Shown piece by piece: positions 34,744 to 43,034 of a DNA stretch of 64,000 nucleotides. A program made the translations under genes and the position numbers. The stretch lies in the NCBI RefSeq assembly GCF_001653195.1, contig NZ_JXBB01000001.1:124001-188000 (forward strand). Reading direction: 5' to 3'. The notes under the pieces are model-generated. The model was not told the DNA's origin, ran no database searches, and saw only the letters and a list, made by a program, of their open reading frames with translations. This stretch comes from Hydrogenibacillus schlegelii. Lineage in GTDB: Bacteria; Bacillota; Bacilli; Thermicanales; DSM-22653. The first letter of the stretch is position 1. The number at the start of each line of letters is the position of its first letter.

Positions 34744-35436
34744 TCAACGGACGAGCCCCTCCCACCCCAGGAGCAAGAGCAAGGGCAAAAGCCAAAGTGC
34801 CGCGATCCACCGCTCCCCCGGCGGACCGGGCGGAAAAGGCGGCAACCGTTCGTCGCCCGTAAAACCGCGCGCGCGGAGGGCAACGGTCACCCGCTCGCTT
34901 CGCGCCAGCGTCCGGAGCAAAAGCGCGCCCAAAAGGCGCGACAGCGCGCGGTACGCGGAAAGCGAAAAGAACGACCGTTCGCGATATCCGCGGGCGCGCA
35001 AGGCCATGCGCATCCGGGCAGCCTCGATTTTGGCCAGTTCCCCGAAGCGGACGGTAAAACGGAGGAGCCAGACGATCACGCCGGGCACGCGCAGCGCCTG
35101 AAGCGCCCGAAAAAAATGGTCGAGGGGGAGCTCGTGAAACAGGAAGGCCAGCATAAAGCCGATGAACAGAAGCCGCCCGCCGTACCGCGCCGCCTGGACG
35201 AGCCCCGCGCCTGGCGTGGGAGCGATCAGCGGAAAAAAGAGAAACATCAAAAGCACGATCCACAGCGCATACCGCAGGCGCTGCCACACGTGCGCCGGCG
35301 GTACCGCCGCCGCGGCCAGAAGGATGAGGCCGTACACGTCCGACACCAAGATCGACTCAAGCCGCCCGAGCAACGCCCCCAAAAACGCCGAAACAAAGAA
35401 AAAGGCCGCTTTCAGCGGCGGATGACGAAGTCGCAC
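34744..35436 (-). CDS. nikQ: ECF-type nickel/cobalt transporter, transmembrane (T) subunit
   Basis: 230 residues with about five hydrophobic helices. The coupling motifs of CbiQ/EcfT proteins are present: ARMRMALRARGYRER and SERVTVALRARGFTGD, both with the A-R-G signature that contacts the ATPase. It couples NikO to NikM. It lies 178 bp before nikO and 48 bp after the nikN-like gene on the minus strand. Confidence 0.9.
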   Translation of the reverse strand: MRLRHPPLKAAFFFVSAFLGALLGRLESILVSDVYGLILLAAAAVPPAHVWQRLRYALWIVLLMFLFFPLIAPTPGAGLVQAARYGGRLLFIGFMLAFLFHELPLDHFFRALQALRVPGVIVWLLRFTVRFGELAKIEAARMRMALRARGYRERSFFSLSAYRALSRLLGALLLRTLARSERVTVALRARGFTGDERLPPFPPGPPGERWIAALWLLPLLLLLGWEGLVR

Positions 35437-35484
35437 CGGCGAACGGACACCCCTCTCTTTTGCGCCAGTCCGTCATCGCTTTAT

Positions 35485-35784
35485 CTACCGGCGAAACGAA
35501 CCGCCCGGCCTTGTCGGCCGCGACGCCAACCACCGGCCGATAAGCCAAAACAGCGCGAACGCCAGAAGCACTCCGACGATCCCCGCAAGGCTTTGCGAAA
35601 GCCACGCGGGAAGACCCGGCACGTGATAATCGGCAAACGGCGCATGATACCACACGCGTTCCTGTTCCAGATATCCGAGATCCTCGCCCGCCCGTTCGAA
35701 CCCGTCCGGATCCGTCGAAGCCCAGAGAGATAAGCCTCCGCCGACGATAAGCGCGATGAACAGCCACACGGCGATGCGCTTCAC
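35485..35784 (-). CDS. nikN: PDGLE-domain protein, NikN/CbiN-like subunit
   Basis: 99 residues. Two membrane helices flank an external loop that begins STDPDGFERAGEDLGYLEQ, the PDGLE motif of NikN-type accessory subunits (some are fused to NikM). These small proteins help the S component bind Ni2+ or Co2+. Position between nikM and nikQ is the standard one. The symbol follows context. Confidence 0.85.
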   Translation of the reverse strand: MKRIAVWLFIALIVGGGLSLWASTDPDGFERAGEDLGYLEQERVWYHAPFADYHVPGLPAWLSQSLAGIVGVLLAFALFWLIGRWLASRPTRPGGSFRR

Positions 35785-35941
35785 CTTTCATCGTCCTTCC
35801 CCGCCGTCATTCCTTCATCCGAGAGGCGCTTCCCACTTCAGCACGCTTCGCGTTACTTCAGCCCAAGGGCCCGACACGCCCCTCGCTTCATCCGATGCAT
35901 CCGATGCGAGCTTCATGGCGCCACGTCCGAAGCGCCGTTCG

Positions 35942-36559
35942 CTAGGCTTCATCGACCAGCCGGTACGCGGACCGGCGCGCAAACGGCAAGATGACGGCCG
36001 TGATCAACCCTTCCCCGATCCCGATCCAGGCATGCCAGAAAAGGAGCGTCGCGATGGCCGGCCCATACGGAACGACACCGGACAGCCCGAGCATCAGGGC
36101 GATGATGAAGGCTCCCGCCTCCACGCTCAGCCAGGACGCGACAAAGGCCCTCACGGCATCCGGCAGACGCGACAGACCGCCGTAGACGGCCCGCCCGACC
36201 AGCGGTGCGACGATGCCCATCGCCAGGATGTTCAGTCCAAGCGCCGTGATCCCGCCGTCCTGAAAAAGAATCGCCTGCAGGAAGAGAATGACGGCCATGA
36301 TCAGCGTTGCCGGATAAAAACCAAACAAGATCGCCGCAAAGGCGCCGCCGATGAGATGCCCCGAGGTGGCCGCTCCGAGCAGCGGGAAATTGACCATCTG
36401 AGCCGCAAACAAAAACGCGGCGGCGGCGCCCATGGCCGGGAGTTTTTCCGGTTCGAGGTCCCGTCTGACCGCGCGCACGCTTTGAGCGAGCACCGCCAGA
36501 CTCACGGCGTTCGTTCCGATCACGACAGGCGGGCTTAAAAGCCCGTCCGGCACATGCAT
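35942..36559 (-). CDS. nikM: ECF-type nickel/cobalt transporter, substrate-binding (S) subunit
   Basis: 205 residues from the ATG at 36559, giving MHVPDGLLSPPV. In CbiM/NikM the N-terminal Met-His is part of the metal site, so this start matters; GGAGG lies 8 bases upstream, and the longer frame would destroy the site. Further motifs: MVNFPLLGAATSGHLIGG and LFWHAWIGIGEGLIT. First gene of the nikM-N-Q-O operon; a strong promoter is 40 bp upstream. Confidence 0.93.
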   Translation of the reverse strand: MHVPDGLLSPPVVIGTNAVSLAVLAQSVRAVRRDLEPEKLPAMGAAAAFLFAAQMVNFPLLGAATSGHLIGGAFAAILFGFYPATLIMAVILFLQAILFQDGGITALGLNILAMGIVAPLVGRAVYGGLSRLPDAVRAFVASWLSVEAGAFIIALMLGLSGVVPYGPAIATLLFWHAWIGIGEGLITAVILPFARRSAYRLVDEA

Positions 36560-36601
36560 AGCACAACCTCCATAAAACGTGTCATGACTCGGGATTGTTT
36601 T

Positions 36602-36630
36602 CACTATACCGTATCACGAAGACCTTGTCA
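36602..36630 (-). promoter_or_regulatory. Sigma-A promoter of the nickel transporter operon
   Basis: Minus strand -35 TTGACA (36625-36630, perfect), 17-base spacer, -10 TATAGT (36602-36607). NikR, encoded at 53016, is a candidate regulator, but no confident NikR dyad was found here. Confidence 0.82.
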
Positions 36631-37116
36631 AGCGCAGCGAGGCTCTAAGCTAAAAAGTGTGGTTGCTCAAGCAGGAAAAAGGCGGTCAGAGCGCTCATGG
36701 GATCGTCCCCAACACCACACCCCATCCCAAGGAGGCTCTGACCGCCTATGAAACCGTCTATGGACACGCGCTCGGTCTGACGCGCCGGCCACCGTCTTCC
36801 CCGCCGGCCGCTTCGCAAAAACGAAGCAGACCTCACCGAGCGTCGGGCAAAAGCGCCGGCCGCGATCCGCTGATCACACTTCTTGATATGGAGCCGCGCA
36901 GCGAGGGCAATGCCTTTTCCCTTGATGCACCGGCCCTGCCCAGGCGGGCCTGCGAAGACGGAAGAAAGCCCATGAAAAGCAGGAGCGTTCCATTGACGAG
37001 ACGGCGTCCTCGGCAAAACGGCAAGACGGAATGACGGACGATACGTCAATTTCATTGACGCCTTAATAGGACATGAGCCGTTGTGCCAGGATCTGTGTCG
37101 ATCCGCATCATCCGCT
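36631..37116. other. Non-coding gap with an extended inverted repeat
   Basis: About 490 bp without a convincing gene. It contains a 12-bp perfect inverted repeat, GGCGGTCAGAGC (36681-36692) and GCTCTGACCGCC (36735-36746), separated by 42 bp that can pair further (GGGAT with ATCCC). On the minus strand it is followed by TTTTT, so it can end transcripts from the 37117-39524 operon. Right of it, 36780-37100 has no gene I can support. Confidence 0.5.
36676..36746 (-). terminator. Large hairpin followed by T run, probable terminator of the sulfur operon
   Basis: The minus strand reads GGCGGTCAGAGC ... GCTCTGACCGCC then TTTTTCC. The loop is unusually long (42 bases) and contains its own short stem. 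On the plus strand, AAGGAGG followed by an ATG and ten codons falls in the right arm, so a tiny leader peptide is conceivable but unproven. Confidence 0.45.
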
Positions 37117-37656
37117 TCACACGCCCGCCTCATGTACGCCTGTTCGGTCCTGGGCGTCTGACCGCTCGCGCCTCACGCGCGCCCAGTGCTTAAAAAGCGC
37201 GAGCCCAAAACCGAGCGCCGACCGGACTTCGGGATCGGAAAGCGCCCGAAGCAGCGCGAGCGTCGACTTCGGCTCCGGAGGCGTTTCTTTGCCCAACTTG
37301 ACCGTCCGGTACGCCTCGCCCAGCGCCTTGAGGTCGTCGATGAGGCCGGCCGAGACCGCATCGTCGAGCGCCATCGCCGCCCGCACGAAAAGCCCCGTCA
37401 CGTCCTGGATCATCGGTTGCGTCATCGACGACTTGGCAACGGCGACAAATTCCGCAATCTCGAAGAGCGCATCGAGTGTGCCCCGCTCGTGCATCGCCTG
37501 AAGTCGATCGAGAAGCGGCGCCGCTTCCTCGCTCCGCCGTAAGAGCGCCTCAAGCCGCGCGAGGCGTTCTTCCGTCAGCCAGTCGTCCAGCTTTTCAAGC
37601 GCGCCGACTGCTTTCTCCGTCCATTCGACGTCTTTCTTCGTCCATTCGACTTCCAT
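37117..37656 (-). CDS. DUF1641 family protein
   Basis: 179 residues, soluble and mostly helical. The central part, LDALFEIAEFVAVAKSSMTQPMIQDV, followed by GLIDDLKALGEAYRTVKLG, is the DUF1641 signature. These proteins are repeatedly found beside sulfide:quinone oxidoreductase-like or formate dehydrogenase genes; no biochemical function is settled. It follows the SQR-like gene by about 27 bp and is the last gene of this operon. The N-terminus is Trp/Lys/Glu-rich (MEVEWTKKDVEWTEK). Confidence 0.85.
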   Translation of the reverse strand: MEVEWTKKDVEWTEKAVGALEKLDDWLTEERLARLEALLRRSEEAAPLLDRLQAMHERGTLDALFEIAEFVAVAKSSMTQPMIQDVTGLFVRAAMALDDAVSAGLIDDLKALGEAYRTVKLGKETPPEPKSTLALLRALSDPEVRSALGFGLALFKHWARVRRERSDAQDRTGVHEAGV

Positions 37657-37683
37657 CGCCTCTCCCCCCTACATCTCTCCCCC

Positions 37684-38829
37684 CTACATCAGACCGCGGG
37701 CCGTCAGCCAGTACAGGTCGTTATACATCCCCTTGAACCAGTGGAGGAGCTCGGACGTCGCGGCCGGTTTGGGGGGGCGGTCGTAGTCGAACGTGATGAA
37801 ACTCGCGTCCCCCAAACTGTTTTCCAAAAAGCAAGCCACCTTTCCGTTGTAAAGGTGCGTCTCCGGAAGGCCGCGCACGCGATCGACGAGGTTTTTCACC
37901 AGCACCTCCGCCTGATAGTGGGCCGTCGACCCCGCCTTGCTGATCGGAAGGTTCGTCGCATCGCCGAGCACATAGACGTCATCCTGGCCGATCATCTTGA
38001 GCGTATGACGATCGGTCGGAATGAAGCCCGACTCATCGCCGATGCCGGAGTTTAGGATCACCCCGGCGCCTTTGTGCGCCGGGATCGAGATCAGAAGATC
38101 AAAAGGATGCTCGCCTCCGTCCATGGTCAAGACGACCTGCCGCTTCGGGTCGACCGCTTCCATGTTGAAAAACGTTTCGTACCGGATGCCGCGGGCATCG
38201 AACTGTTGTTTCGCCCAATCGGCAATCGGTTCTGCGGCGTGCACCCGGCCGATCGGATACGTGTAAACGATCTCCACCCGATCGCGCAGTCGTCGACGGC
38301 GAAAATAATCGTCCAACATGAGCGTCACTTCGACCGGAGCGGCCGGACATTTATGCGGAACGTCCTGCACGATCATGATGCGCCCGCCCGTCCACGTCGT
38401 CAACCGATCGCGCAGCCGCTCGGCCCCTTCGGGCGTATAAAAATTGTAGGTGACCTCGGCCAACCCGGGGACGCTCTGAAAGTCGGGATAGGAACCGGTG
38501 GCGATGACGAGCACGTCATACGGATAGTGCCGGTGCGGCGAGATCAGTTGTTTGCGCTCAAGATCGATGCGCGTGATCGCATCCACCACCATGCCGACGT
38601 CCGGAAGAAGGAGCGCCCGCTCGGGGCGGACGAAATCTTCAAGGGGCCGCTCGTTGAACACGACGAACAAATACCCGGGCTGATACCAATGTCGATCGCG
38701 ATCGGTGACGACCGTCACTTCGACGGCGCCGCGTCGTATTTCCGGGCGAAGCGCCCGCGCCAGTCGGTTGGCCACGGTCGTTCCGGCCGTCCCGCCGCCG
38801 AGCACGACAATGCGCATGGCCATGGCCAC
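37684..38829 (-). CDS. Sulfide:quinone oxidoreductase-like flavoprotein
   Basis: 381 residues. The FAD-binding loop is VVLGGGTAGTTVANRLA (from residue 8), then the SQR-family motif DRHWYQPGYLFV, VLVIATGSYPD, and the second site YVLGDATNLPISKAGSTAHYQ. A Cys in DVPHKCPAAPVE and another in KVACFLE are placed like the active-site cysteines of SQR. The C-terminal FKGMYNDLYWLTARGLM is amphipathic, suiting a monotopic membrane protein that passes electrons to quinone. With TusA- and DsrE-like partners, sulfide or persulfide is the likely substrate. Confidence 0.85.
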   Translation of the reverse strand: MAMAMRIVVLGGGTAGTTVANRLARALRPEIRRGAVEVTVVTDRDRHWYQPGYLFVVFNERPLEDFVRPERALLLPDVGMVVDAITRIDLERKQLISPHRHYPYDVLVIATGSYPDFQSVPGLAEVTYNFYTPEGAERLRDRLTTWTGGRIMIVQDVPHKCPAAPVEVTLMLDDYFRRRRLRDRVEIVYTYPIGRVHAAEPIADWAKQQFDARGIRYETFFNMEAVDPKRQVVLTMDGGEHPFDLLISIPAHKGAGVILNSGIGDESGFIPTDRHTLKMIGQDDVYVLGDATNLPISKAGSTAHYQAEVLVKNLVDRVRGLPETHLYNGKVACFLENSLGDASFITFDYDRPPKPAATSELLHWFKGMYNDLYWLTARGLM

Positions 38830-38857
38830 CCCCTCTGATCGTCAATCGGGCACTTCA

Positions 38858-39091
38858 TCAGCGCTCTTTTTTGATCGCGATCTTCCAGTATCCCTCGGCT
38901 TCTTCGACGTACAGCACCGTATGGCCCATCTTCTTCGCCCATTCGGGGATGTCTTTGGCCGACCCGGCATCGTTGGAAAGCACTTCGAGCACGTCGCCGA
39001 CCTCCGCCGCGCGCGTCGCTTTGATCAACTCCATGAGCGGTCCCGGGCAAAACGATCCCCGAGCATCGATGGTCTTCGTCGCTTGCGCCAT
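38858..39091 (-). CDS. TusA-like sulfur carrier protein
   Basis: 77 residues from the ATG at 39091 (AGGAGGG upstream). The single conserved active Cys is in IDARGSFCPGPLMELI, the CPxP motif of TusA/SirA/YeeD proteins, which carry sulfur as a persulfide. Fold ends YVEEAEGYWKIAIKK. It lies between the DsrE-like gene and the SQR-like gene, the layout of sulfur-trafficking operons. Confidence 0.92.
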   Translation of the reverse strand: MAQATKTIDARGSFCPGPLMELIKATRAAEVGDVLEVLSNDAGSAKDIPEWAKKMGHTVLYVEEAEGYWKIAIKKER

Positions 39092-39125
39092 CTTCCATCC
39101 CTCCTGAATCATGGATCTCGGCCGA

Positions 39126-39524
39126 TTACATCGTGACGATCGCGCCGCCGGCGGCGATGTTGAAAAAGGCGCTCACGCCGATCACGTCATCGAACACGTC
39201 GATCAGGTCCGCCTTCGACCAGTTCATCACGTCCATCGCCAGGGCACAAGCGTAAACCTTCAGCGTCCCCAGTTCCTTTCCGTTCGCGATCAGCTCCGTA
39301 AACGGCTGCGCTTTTGCCCGCAGCGCTTCGCCGACGACCCCGGTGCGGAAGCGCCCTTCCGCCTGCGTCGATTTGAGGAACGGGACGAGCCCGTTCATCG
39401 TCACGAACAGGTGAACCTCCATCCCCGACATCGCCGCGACCGAGGCGATGAGCGACGCGGCATGCACTTTCTCCAGCTCCTCTGACGCGAGCACGATCGA
39501 GAGCTTTTGCGCGTTTTTCGTCAT
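39126..39524 (-). CDS. DsrE/DsrF-like family protein
   Basis: 132 residues from the ATG at 39524, preceded by AAAGGAGG. Motifs: KLSIVLASEELEKVHAASLIAS, GMEVHLFVTMNGLVPFL and VYACALAMDVMNW. Cys in KVYACALAM corresponds to the persulfide-carrying Cys of DsrE-type proteins. First gene of the sulfur operon, just downstream of a CsoR/CstR-type operator. Probably hands sulfur to or from the TusA-like protein. Confidence 0.88.
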   Translation of the reverse strand: MTKNAQKLSIVLASEELEKVHAASLIASVAAMSGMEVHLFVTMNGLVPFLKSTQAEGRFRTGVVGEALRAKAQPFTELIANGKELGTLKVYACALAMDVMNWSKADLIDVFDDVIGVSAFFNIAAGGAIVTM

Positions 39525-39603
39525 GGGCTTTTCCTCCTTTCGCAAGCGGCTCGGCAATGACGATCCCCGAGGCTCAGACGGCGGATCCGAAACCGCAGGT
39601 TAT

Positions 39604-39617
39604 TACCCTCCCGGGTA
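39604..39617 (-). promoter_or_regulatory. CsoR/CstR-type operator before the sulfur operon
   Basis: TACCC-TCCC-GGGTA, a perfect 5-4-5 dyad of the form TACCC-N4-GGGTA used by CsoR-family repressors (copper-sensing CsoR, persulfide-sensing CstR). It lies about 16 bp past the -10 box. Given the SQR, TusA and DsrE genes behind it, CstR-type persulfide control is the best reading. The repressor gene is not in the window. Confidence 0.68.
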
Positions 39618-39633
39618 GGGTAGTTGCACCCTT

Positions 39634-39662
39634 ATCATAAAGCCACGATCATGGAGCGACAA
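39634..39662 (-). promoter_or_regulatory. Promoter of the DsrE-TusA-SQR-DUF1641 operon
   Basis: Minus strand -35 TTGTCG (39657-39662), 17-base spacer, -10 TATGAT (39634-39639). The transcription start would fall next to the CsoR/CstR-type dyad. Confidence 0.68.
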
Positions 39663-39763
39663 GGATCAGGTGATGTATTTCACAATGTTGATACAAAGGT
39701 ATGATCTTCCTGTGAATGCGCCGTGAGCGTTTTGTGAATACCCCAGATTCGCGTAGTTTTTGC

Positions 39764-39792
39764 TTGACGCCCGCCGTTTGCCCGCATATGAT
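39764..39792 (+). promoter_or_regulatory. Promoter of the orphan gene at 39911
   Basis: -35 TTGACG (39764-39769), 17-base spacer, -10 TATGAT (39787-39792), about 110 bp ahead of the GTG start. Confidence 0.7.
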
Positions 39793-39910
39793 CGACTTAT
39801 GACCATCCTTCCCTGTGAGAATCGGATCGAATGAAGATCTTCGTCGGCAGGGATGTTCGAGCGAAGCCGATCGTCTCGACCGTCTCCGGTGAGCGTAAAG
39901 GAGTGATCCT

Positions 39911-40351
39911 GTGTCCCGCGAAGCGCCCGGCGTCCAGTTGACGCCCGCGATCTTGCGCCAGGTCGAAGAACGCGGGCCCGGCCATCTCGTCGTAAGCCGC
40001 GACCTCGGCCGATTGTACAAGCTTTACCAGCGCGCCCTAGACGAGGTCGGCCTGACGGAGCCTGAGGCCCGCCTCATTTACGAAGCGTACAAAGGCGTGT
40101 CATCGGAAGTGCCGCTTGTCCATGCGGCCGCGCTGCTTGCGGCCAACATCCGCGGGGCCATCCTGGAGCGTCGGCTGGATGAGGTGTACCGCGTCGACGG
40201 CGCCGCCCTTATCGAAAAGCTGCGCGGCCTCACCGAGATCCAAGCGCTGGCCATCATCGACGCCGTCGAGCGGATTGCCTACGGTGCCGCTTTTCGTGGG
40301 ATGGACGAGGCGCAGGCGCTTCGTCTGGCCTTTCGCATCGAAAAGCCGTAA
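39911..40351 (+). CDS. Uncharacterised helical protein
   Basis: 146 residues from a GTG with AAAGGAGTG before it. The protein is soluble, without Cys, and predicted helical throughout; it contains LYKLYQRALDEVGLTEPEARLIYEAY and ALAIIDAVERIAYGAAFRGMDEAQALRLAF. A strong promoter and a strong terminator isolate it as a single-gene unit. I recognise no family. The EaRLIYEAYKG pattern is generic, so I give no function. Confidence 0.75.
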   Translation: MSREAPGVQLTPAILRQVEERGPGHLVVSRDLGRLYKLYQRALDEVGLTEPEARLIYEAYKGVSSEVPLVHAAALLAANIRGAILERRLDEVYRVDGAALIEKLRGLTEIQALAIIDAVERIAYGAAFRGMDEAQALRLAFRIEKP

Positions 40352-40400
40352 CCTGCCTCATCGCCGACGGTCGCGTTCGGAACCGACGGCCCCGCCCGGC

Positions 40401-40435
40401 AAAAAAGGCCCGATGCCGCCGCATCGGGCCTTTGG
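40401..40435. terminator. Bidirectional terminator
   Basis: Perfect 12-bp stem AAGGCCCGATGC / GCATCGGGCCTT (40405-40416, 40421-40432) with a 4-base loop. It has AAAAAA on the left and TTT on the right, so it can end both the orphan gene and the convergent nucleoside phosphorylase gene. Confidence 0.88.
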
Positions 40436-40456
40436 ACGCTTCGTCGACTCTTTCGC

Positions 40457-41857
40457 TCATTTGACCACATCGATGACCGTATGGCTGTACATGATGTTTT
40501 GATCCGTCATCCGAAAAGCCGAAGCGAGCATCTCCGCCGCTTCGTCGGGGATGTCGCGGCCGGCGACGAGGCGCGCGAGCGCCTCGCCGCGGGAGACTTT
40601 TTCGCTTTCTTTGTAGTAAAGGGTCGCCCCGCAGGCGGGATCGAGCGGCGCATCCAACCGACGCCGAGCGCCGCCGGCGAGCAGGAGCGCCGCGCCGACC
40701 AAGCCGGCATCGACCGGAAGAAGCACCCCTTCCGCCTGCGCGCCGATGACGGCCTCATATTCCGGCTGCGGAAGGAGGGCCGGCTCATCGATAAACGCCG
40801 CGTCCGCCCCCTGACGCTCCACCCACTCTTTGAATTTGAGCAGGGCCGCGCCGGAGCGGATCGCCTCATAGACCCGGTTGACCGCTTCCTCAATGGTCTT
40901 TGCCGTTTCCGAAAGCAGAAGCATCTCGCCCCCCAGGCGCATGCTCAACCCCAGGACGTCGTCCGGGCCGCGGCCCATCAGGACCTCCACGGCTTCGCGC
41001 ACTTCATTCGCAGTGCCGACCTCCTGGCCGTGGGGCTGGTTCATATTGACGATCACGGCCGCGCCCTTTTTCCCGAGCCGCCGGCTTAAGCGGACCCAAA
41101 GCTCGGCAAACGACCGGGCGTCTTCTTCCGAACGGAAGAGCGCCCCCGCGCCGACCTTGACGTCCACAAGGAGCGCCTCGTAACCAGCGGCGAGCAGGCG
41201 CCCCATGAAAACGGCCACGCCCAGCGCCGGCGGAAGGAGCGCGCTGCCCTCGGCACCGGCATCCGGTTTGCGCCCGGCACCGTCCGTTCCCTCCGCGCCA
41301 TACGTCCGACCGATTTCCTCCAGGAAAGCGTCGTAGACGACCGCAAGCAGGCGGTCGGCGGCCGGCGCCATCGACGCCGGCTTTTCCATCACGGCAAGGC
41401 CGATGTCCTGCACCTGCGTGAGGAACGCTTCCCGGCCGATGGCGCTCCGAAAGCCGGGGATCGCCGCGAGCTTGTCGACCGACCCGGCATGCGGCCCGAG
41501 CCCGCGGGCAGACACGTGGGCGACCGGCAGGCCCAGCGCGGCCACCGCCGGAAGCGCCACCAAAGATGTTTTGTCCCCGACGCCCCCCGTCGTGATCTTG
41601 CCCACCTTCACCCCGGGGACGGAAGACAGGTCGGAAGACAGGTCCAAGGTGTCTCCCGTCTCGGCGATGGCCCGCGCCAGGGCCAGCGTTTCGTCTTCGC
41701 TGAGTCCGCGCCTGGATACGGCCCGGATCAACGCCCGCGTCTCCGCTTCCGGCAGGGTGCCGTCCACCAGCCCTTCGACCATCCGGCGGATCTCGTGGAC
41801 CTGAAGCGTCTCTCCGCGCTCTTTTTTCCGGACCACGTCTACGGCATGCATCCGCAT
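40457..41857 (-). CDS. Pyrimidine-nucleoside / thymidine phosphorylase
   Basis: 466 residues; family members are about 435. The alpha domain starts MHAVDVVRKKERGE ... LIRAVSRRGLSEDET. The phosphate-binding TTGGVGDKTSL block is present. The usual H-T-G-G-T-x-D-K-L-E loop reads PHAGSVDKLAAIPGF, an altered nucleoside/phosphate site, and an acidic/Gly insertion (GAEGTDGAGRKPDAGAEG) precedes the region LLVDVKVGAGALF. Core function, phosphorolysis of thymidine, uridine or deoxyuridine, is probable, but substrate range may differ. Alone between a terminator and the hydrogenase cluster. Confidence 0.85.
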   Translation of the reverse strand: MRMHAVDVVRKKERGETLQVHEIRRMVEGLVDGTLPEAETRALIRAVSRRGLSEDETLALARAIAETGDTLDLSSDLSSVPGVKVGKITTGGVGDKTSLVALPAVAALGLPVAHVSARGLGPHAGSVDKLAAIPGFRSAIGREAFLTQVQDIGLAVMEKPASMAPAADRLLAVVYDAFLEEIGRTYGAEGTDGAGRKPDAGAEGSALLPPALGVAVFMGRLLAAGYEALLVDVKVGAGALFRSEEDARSFAELWVRLSRRLGKKGAAVIVNMNQPHGQEVGTANEVREAVEVLMGRGPDDVLGLSMRLGGEMLLLSETAKTIEEAVNRVYEAIRSGAALLKFKEWVERQGADAAFIDEPALLPQPEYEAVIGAQAEGVLLPVDAGLVGAALLLAGGARRRLDAPLDPACGATLYYKESEKVSRGEALARLVAGRDIPDEAAEMLASAFRMTDQNIMYSHTVIDVVK

Positions 41858-41969
41858 CCCCCTTCACGCCGCTCAGTAAGGCGCCCCTCGAGGGAAGGCG
41901 CCCGCCGGAGCGCCCGGAAGAAACCCGCCGAAATCCCGGGCTTGCAGATCCCCGGCTCCGGATCTCCGG

Positions 41970-42977
41970 CTAACAGATCCGCGGGAGCTGCATACCTTGC
42001 AGCCTCAACACGCGGCGCCGCGAACCGAGGGCGCTCTTCAGCAGGACCTTGCCCTCGCCCCGGCCGACGATACGGCCGATCACCGCCGCTTCTTTCCCTT
42101 CCTCGGTCTCCCGCAAGGCTTGAAGCACGCGCGGCGCGTCGGCCTCGGCGACGATCAGGACGGCCTTCCCTTCGCTGGCGAAATAGAGCGGATCATACCC
42201 GAGTATCTCGCATACCCCTTCCACTTCCGGGCGGATGGGGACCGCTTCCTGCTCGATCTCGATCTCTGCGCCGAAATCTTCGGCGATCTCGACCAGCGCG
42301 GTGGCCAGACCGCCGCGCGTCGGATCGCGCATGAAGCGAATCGCCGCCCCCGTCTCCCGCACCCGGCGGATCATCGGATAAAGCGACGTACAATCGCTCG
42401 GAAGATCCGTCATCACCCCGAGCTCTCCCCGCGCCGCGAGCACCGCCACGGCATGGTCCCCGATCGGGCCGCTGACGATGACGGCGTCCCCTTCCCGCAT
42501 CGCTTCCGGATGAAGGTCGAACTCCGGGGGGATCACCCCGACGCCCGCCGTATTGATGATCACGCCGCCGATCGTGCCGCGCTTTACGATCTTCGTGTCG
42601 CCGGCGACGATGCGCACGCCGCTTTTTTGGGCCTCGGCCGCCATGGCGTCGACGATCGTCACCAGATCCCGGACGGGAAACCCTTCCTCGATCACAAACC
42701 CCGCCGTGAGATAGCGGGGGACGGCGCCGCTCACCGTAAGATCGTTCACCGTGCCGGCGACGGCGAGCTTACCGATGTTGCATCCGTTCACAAAAAGCGG
42801 CTGCAGCGTAAACGTATCGGTCGTGAGCGCGATCCGGCCTTCCGGCACCGCCAGGCGGGCCGCGTCCCACTTGCTCTCTTCGGCATGACCGAAACGAGAG
42901 ACGAACACCTCCCGGAGGAGCTTATGGCTGAGCTCCCCCCCTTCGCCGTGCTCGAGGCTCACCTGTTGGCTCGACAT
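41970..42977 (-). CDS. hypE: Hydrogenase maturation protein HypE
   Basis: 335 residues. It ends in the diagnostic PRIC; HypF carbamoylates this C-terminal Cys, and HypE dehydrates it to the thiocyanate that becomes the CN ligands of the Ni-Fe site. Other motifs: LEHGEGGELSHKLLREVF, RIALTTDTF, and IVAGDTKIV. Last gene of the hypABFCDE run; 57 bp after hypD. Confidence 0.96.
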   Translation of the reverse strand: MSSQQVSLEHGEGGELSHKLLREVFVSRFGHAEESKWDAARLAVPEGRIALTTDTFTLQPLFVNGCNIGKLAVAGTVNDLTVSGAVPRYLTAGFVIEEGFPVRDLVTIVDAMAAEAQKSGVRIVAGDTKIVKRGTIGGVIINTAGVGVIPPEFDLHPEAMREGDAVIVSGPIGDHAVAVLAARGELGVMTDLPSDCTSLYPMIRRVRETGAAIRFMRDPTRGGLATALVEIAEDFGAEIEIEQEAVPIRPEVEGVCEILGYDPLYFASEGKAVLIVAEADAPRVLQALRETEEGKEAAVIGRIVGRGEGKVLLKSALGSRRRVLRLQGMQLPRIC

Positions 42978-43034
42978 CGACCCACCGCCTTTCTTGCGCC
43001 TTCGGCCGTTCGATACCGGCCGCGCGAGCGGCGA

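Larger units (their letters stand above)
39525..39910. other. Divergent control region
   Basis: This 386-bp gap holds two back-to-back promoters: a minus-strand one at 39634-39662 for the sulfur operon, with an operator at 39604-39617, and a plus-strand one at 39764-39792 for the orphan gene at 39911. No gene is visible inside. Confidence 0.7.

Noticed and set aside
36560-36630. NikR operator at the nikM promoter
   Set aside because: GTGATAC and TCATGACAC half-like sites are present, but the spacing and symmetry do not fit known NikR operators, and the hydrogenase promoter shares only pieces of them.
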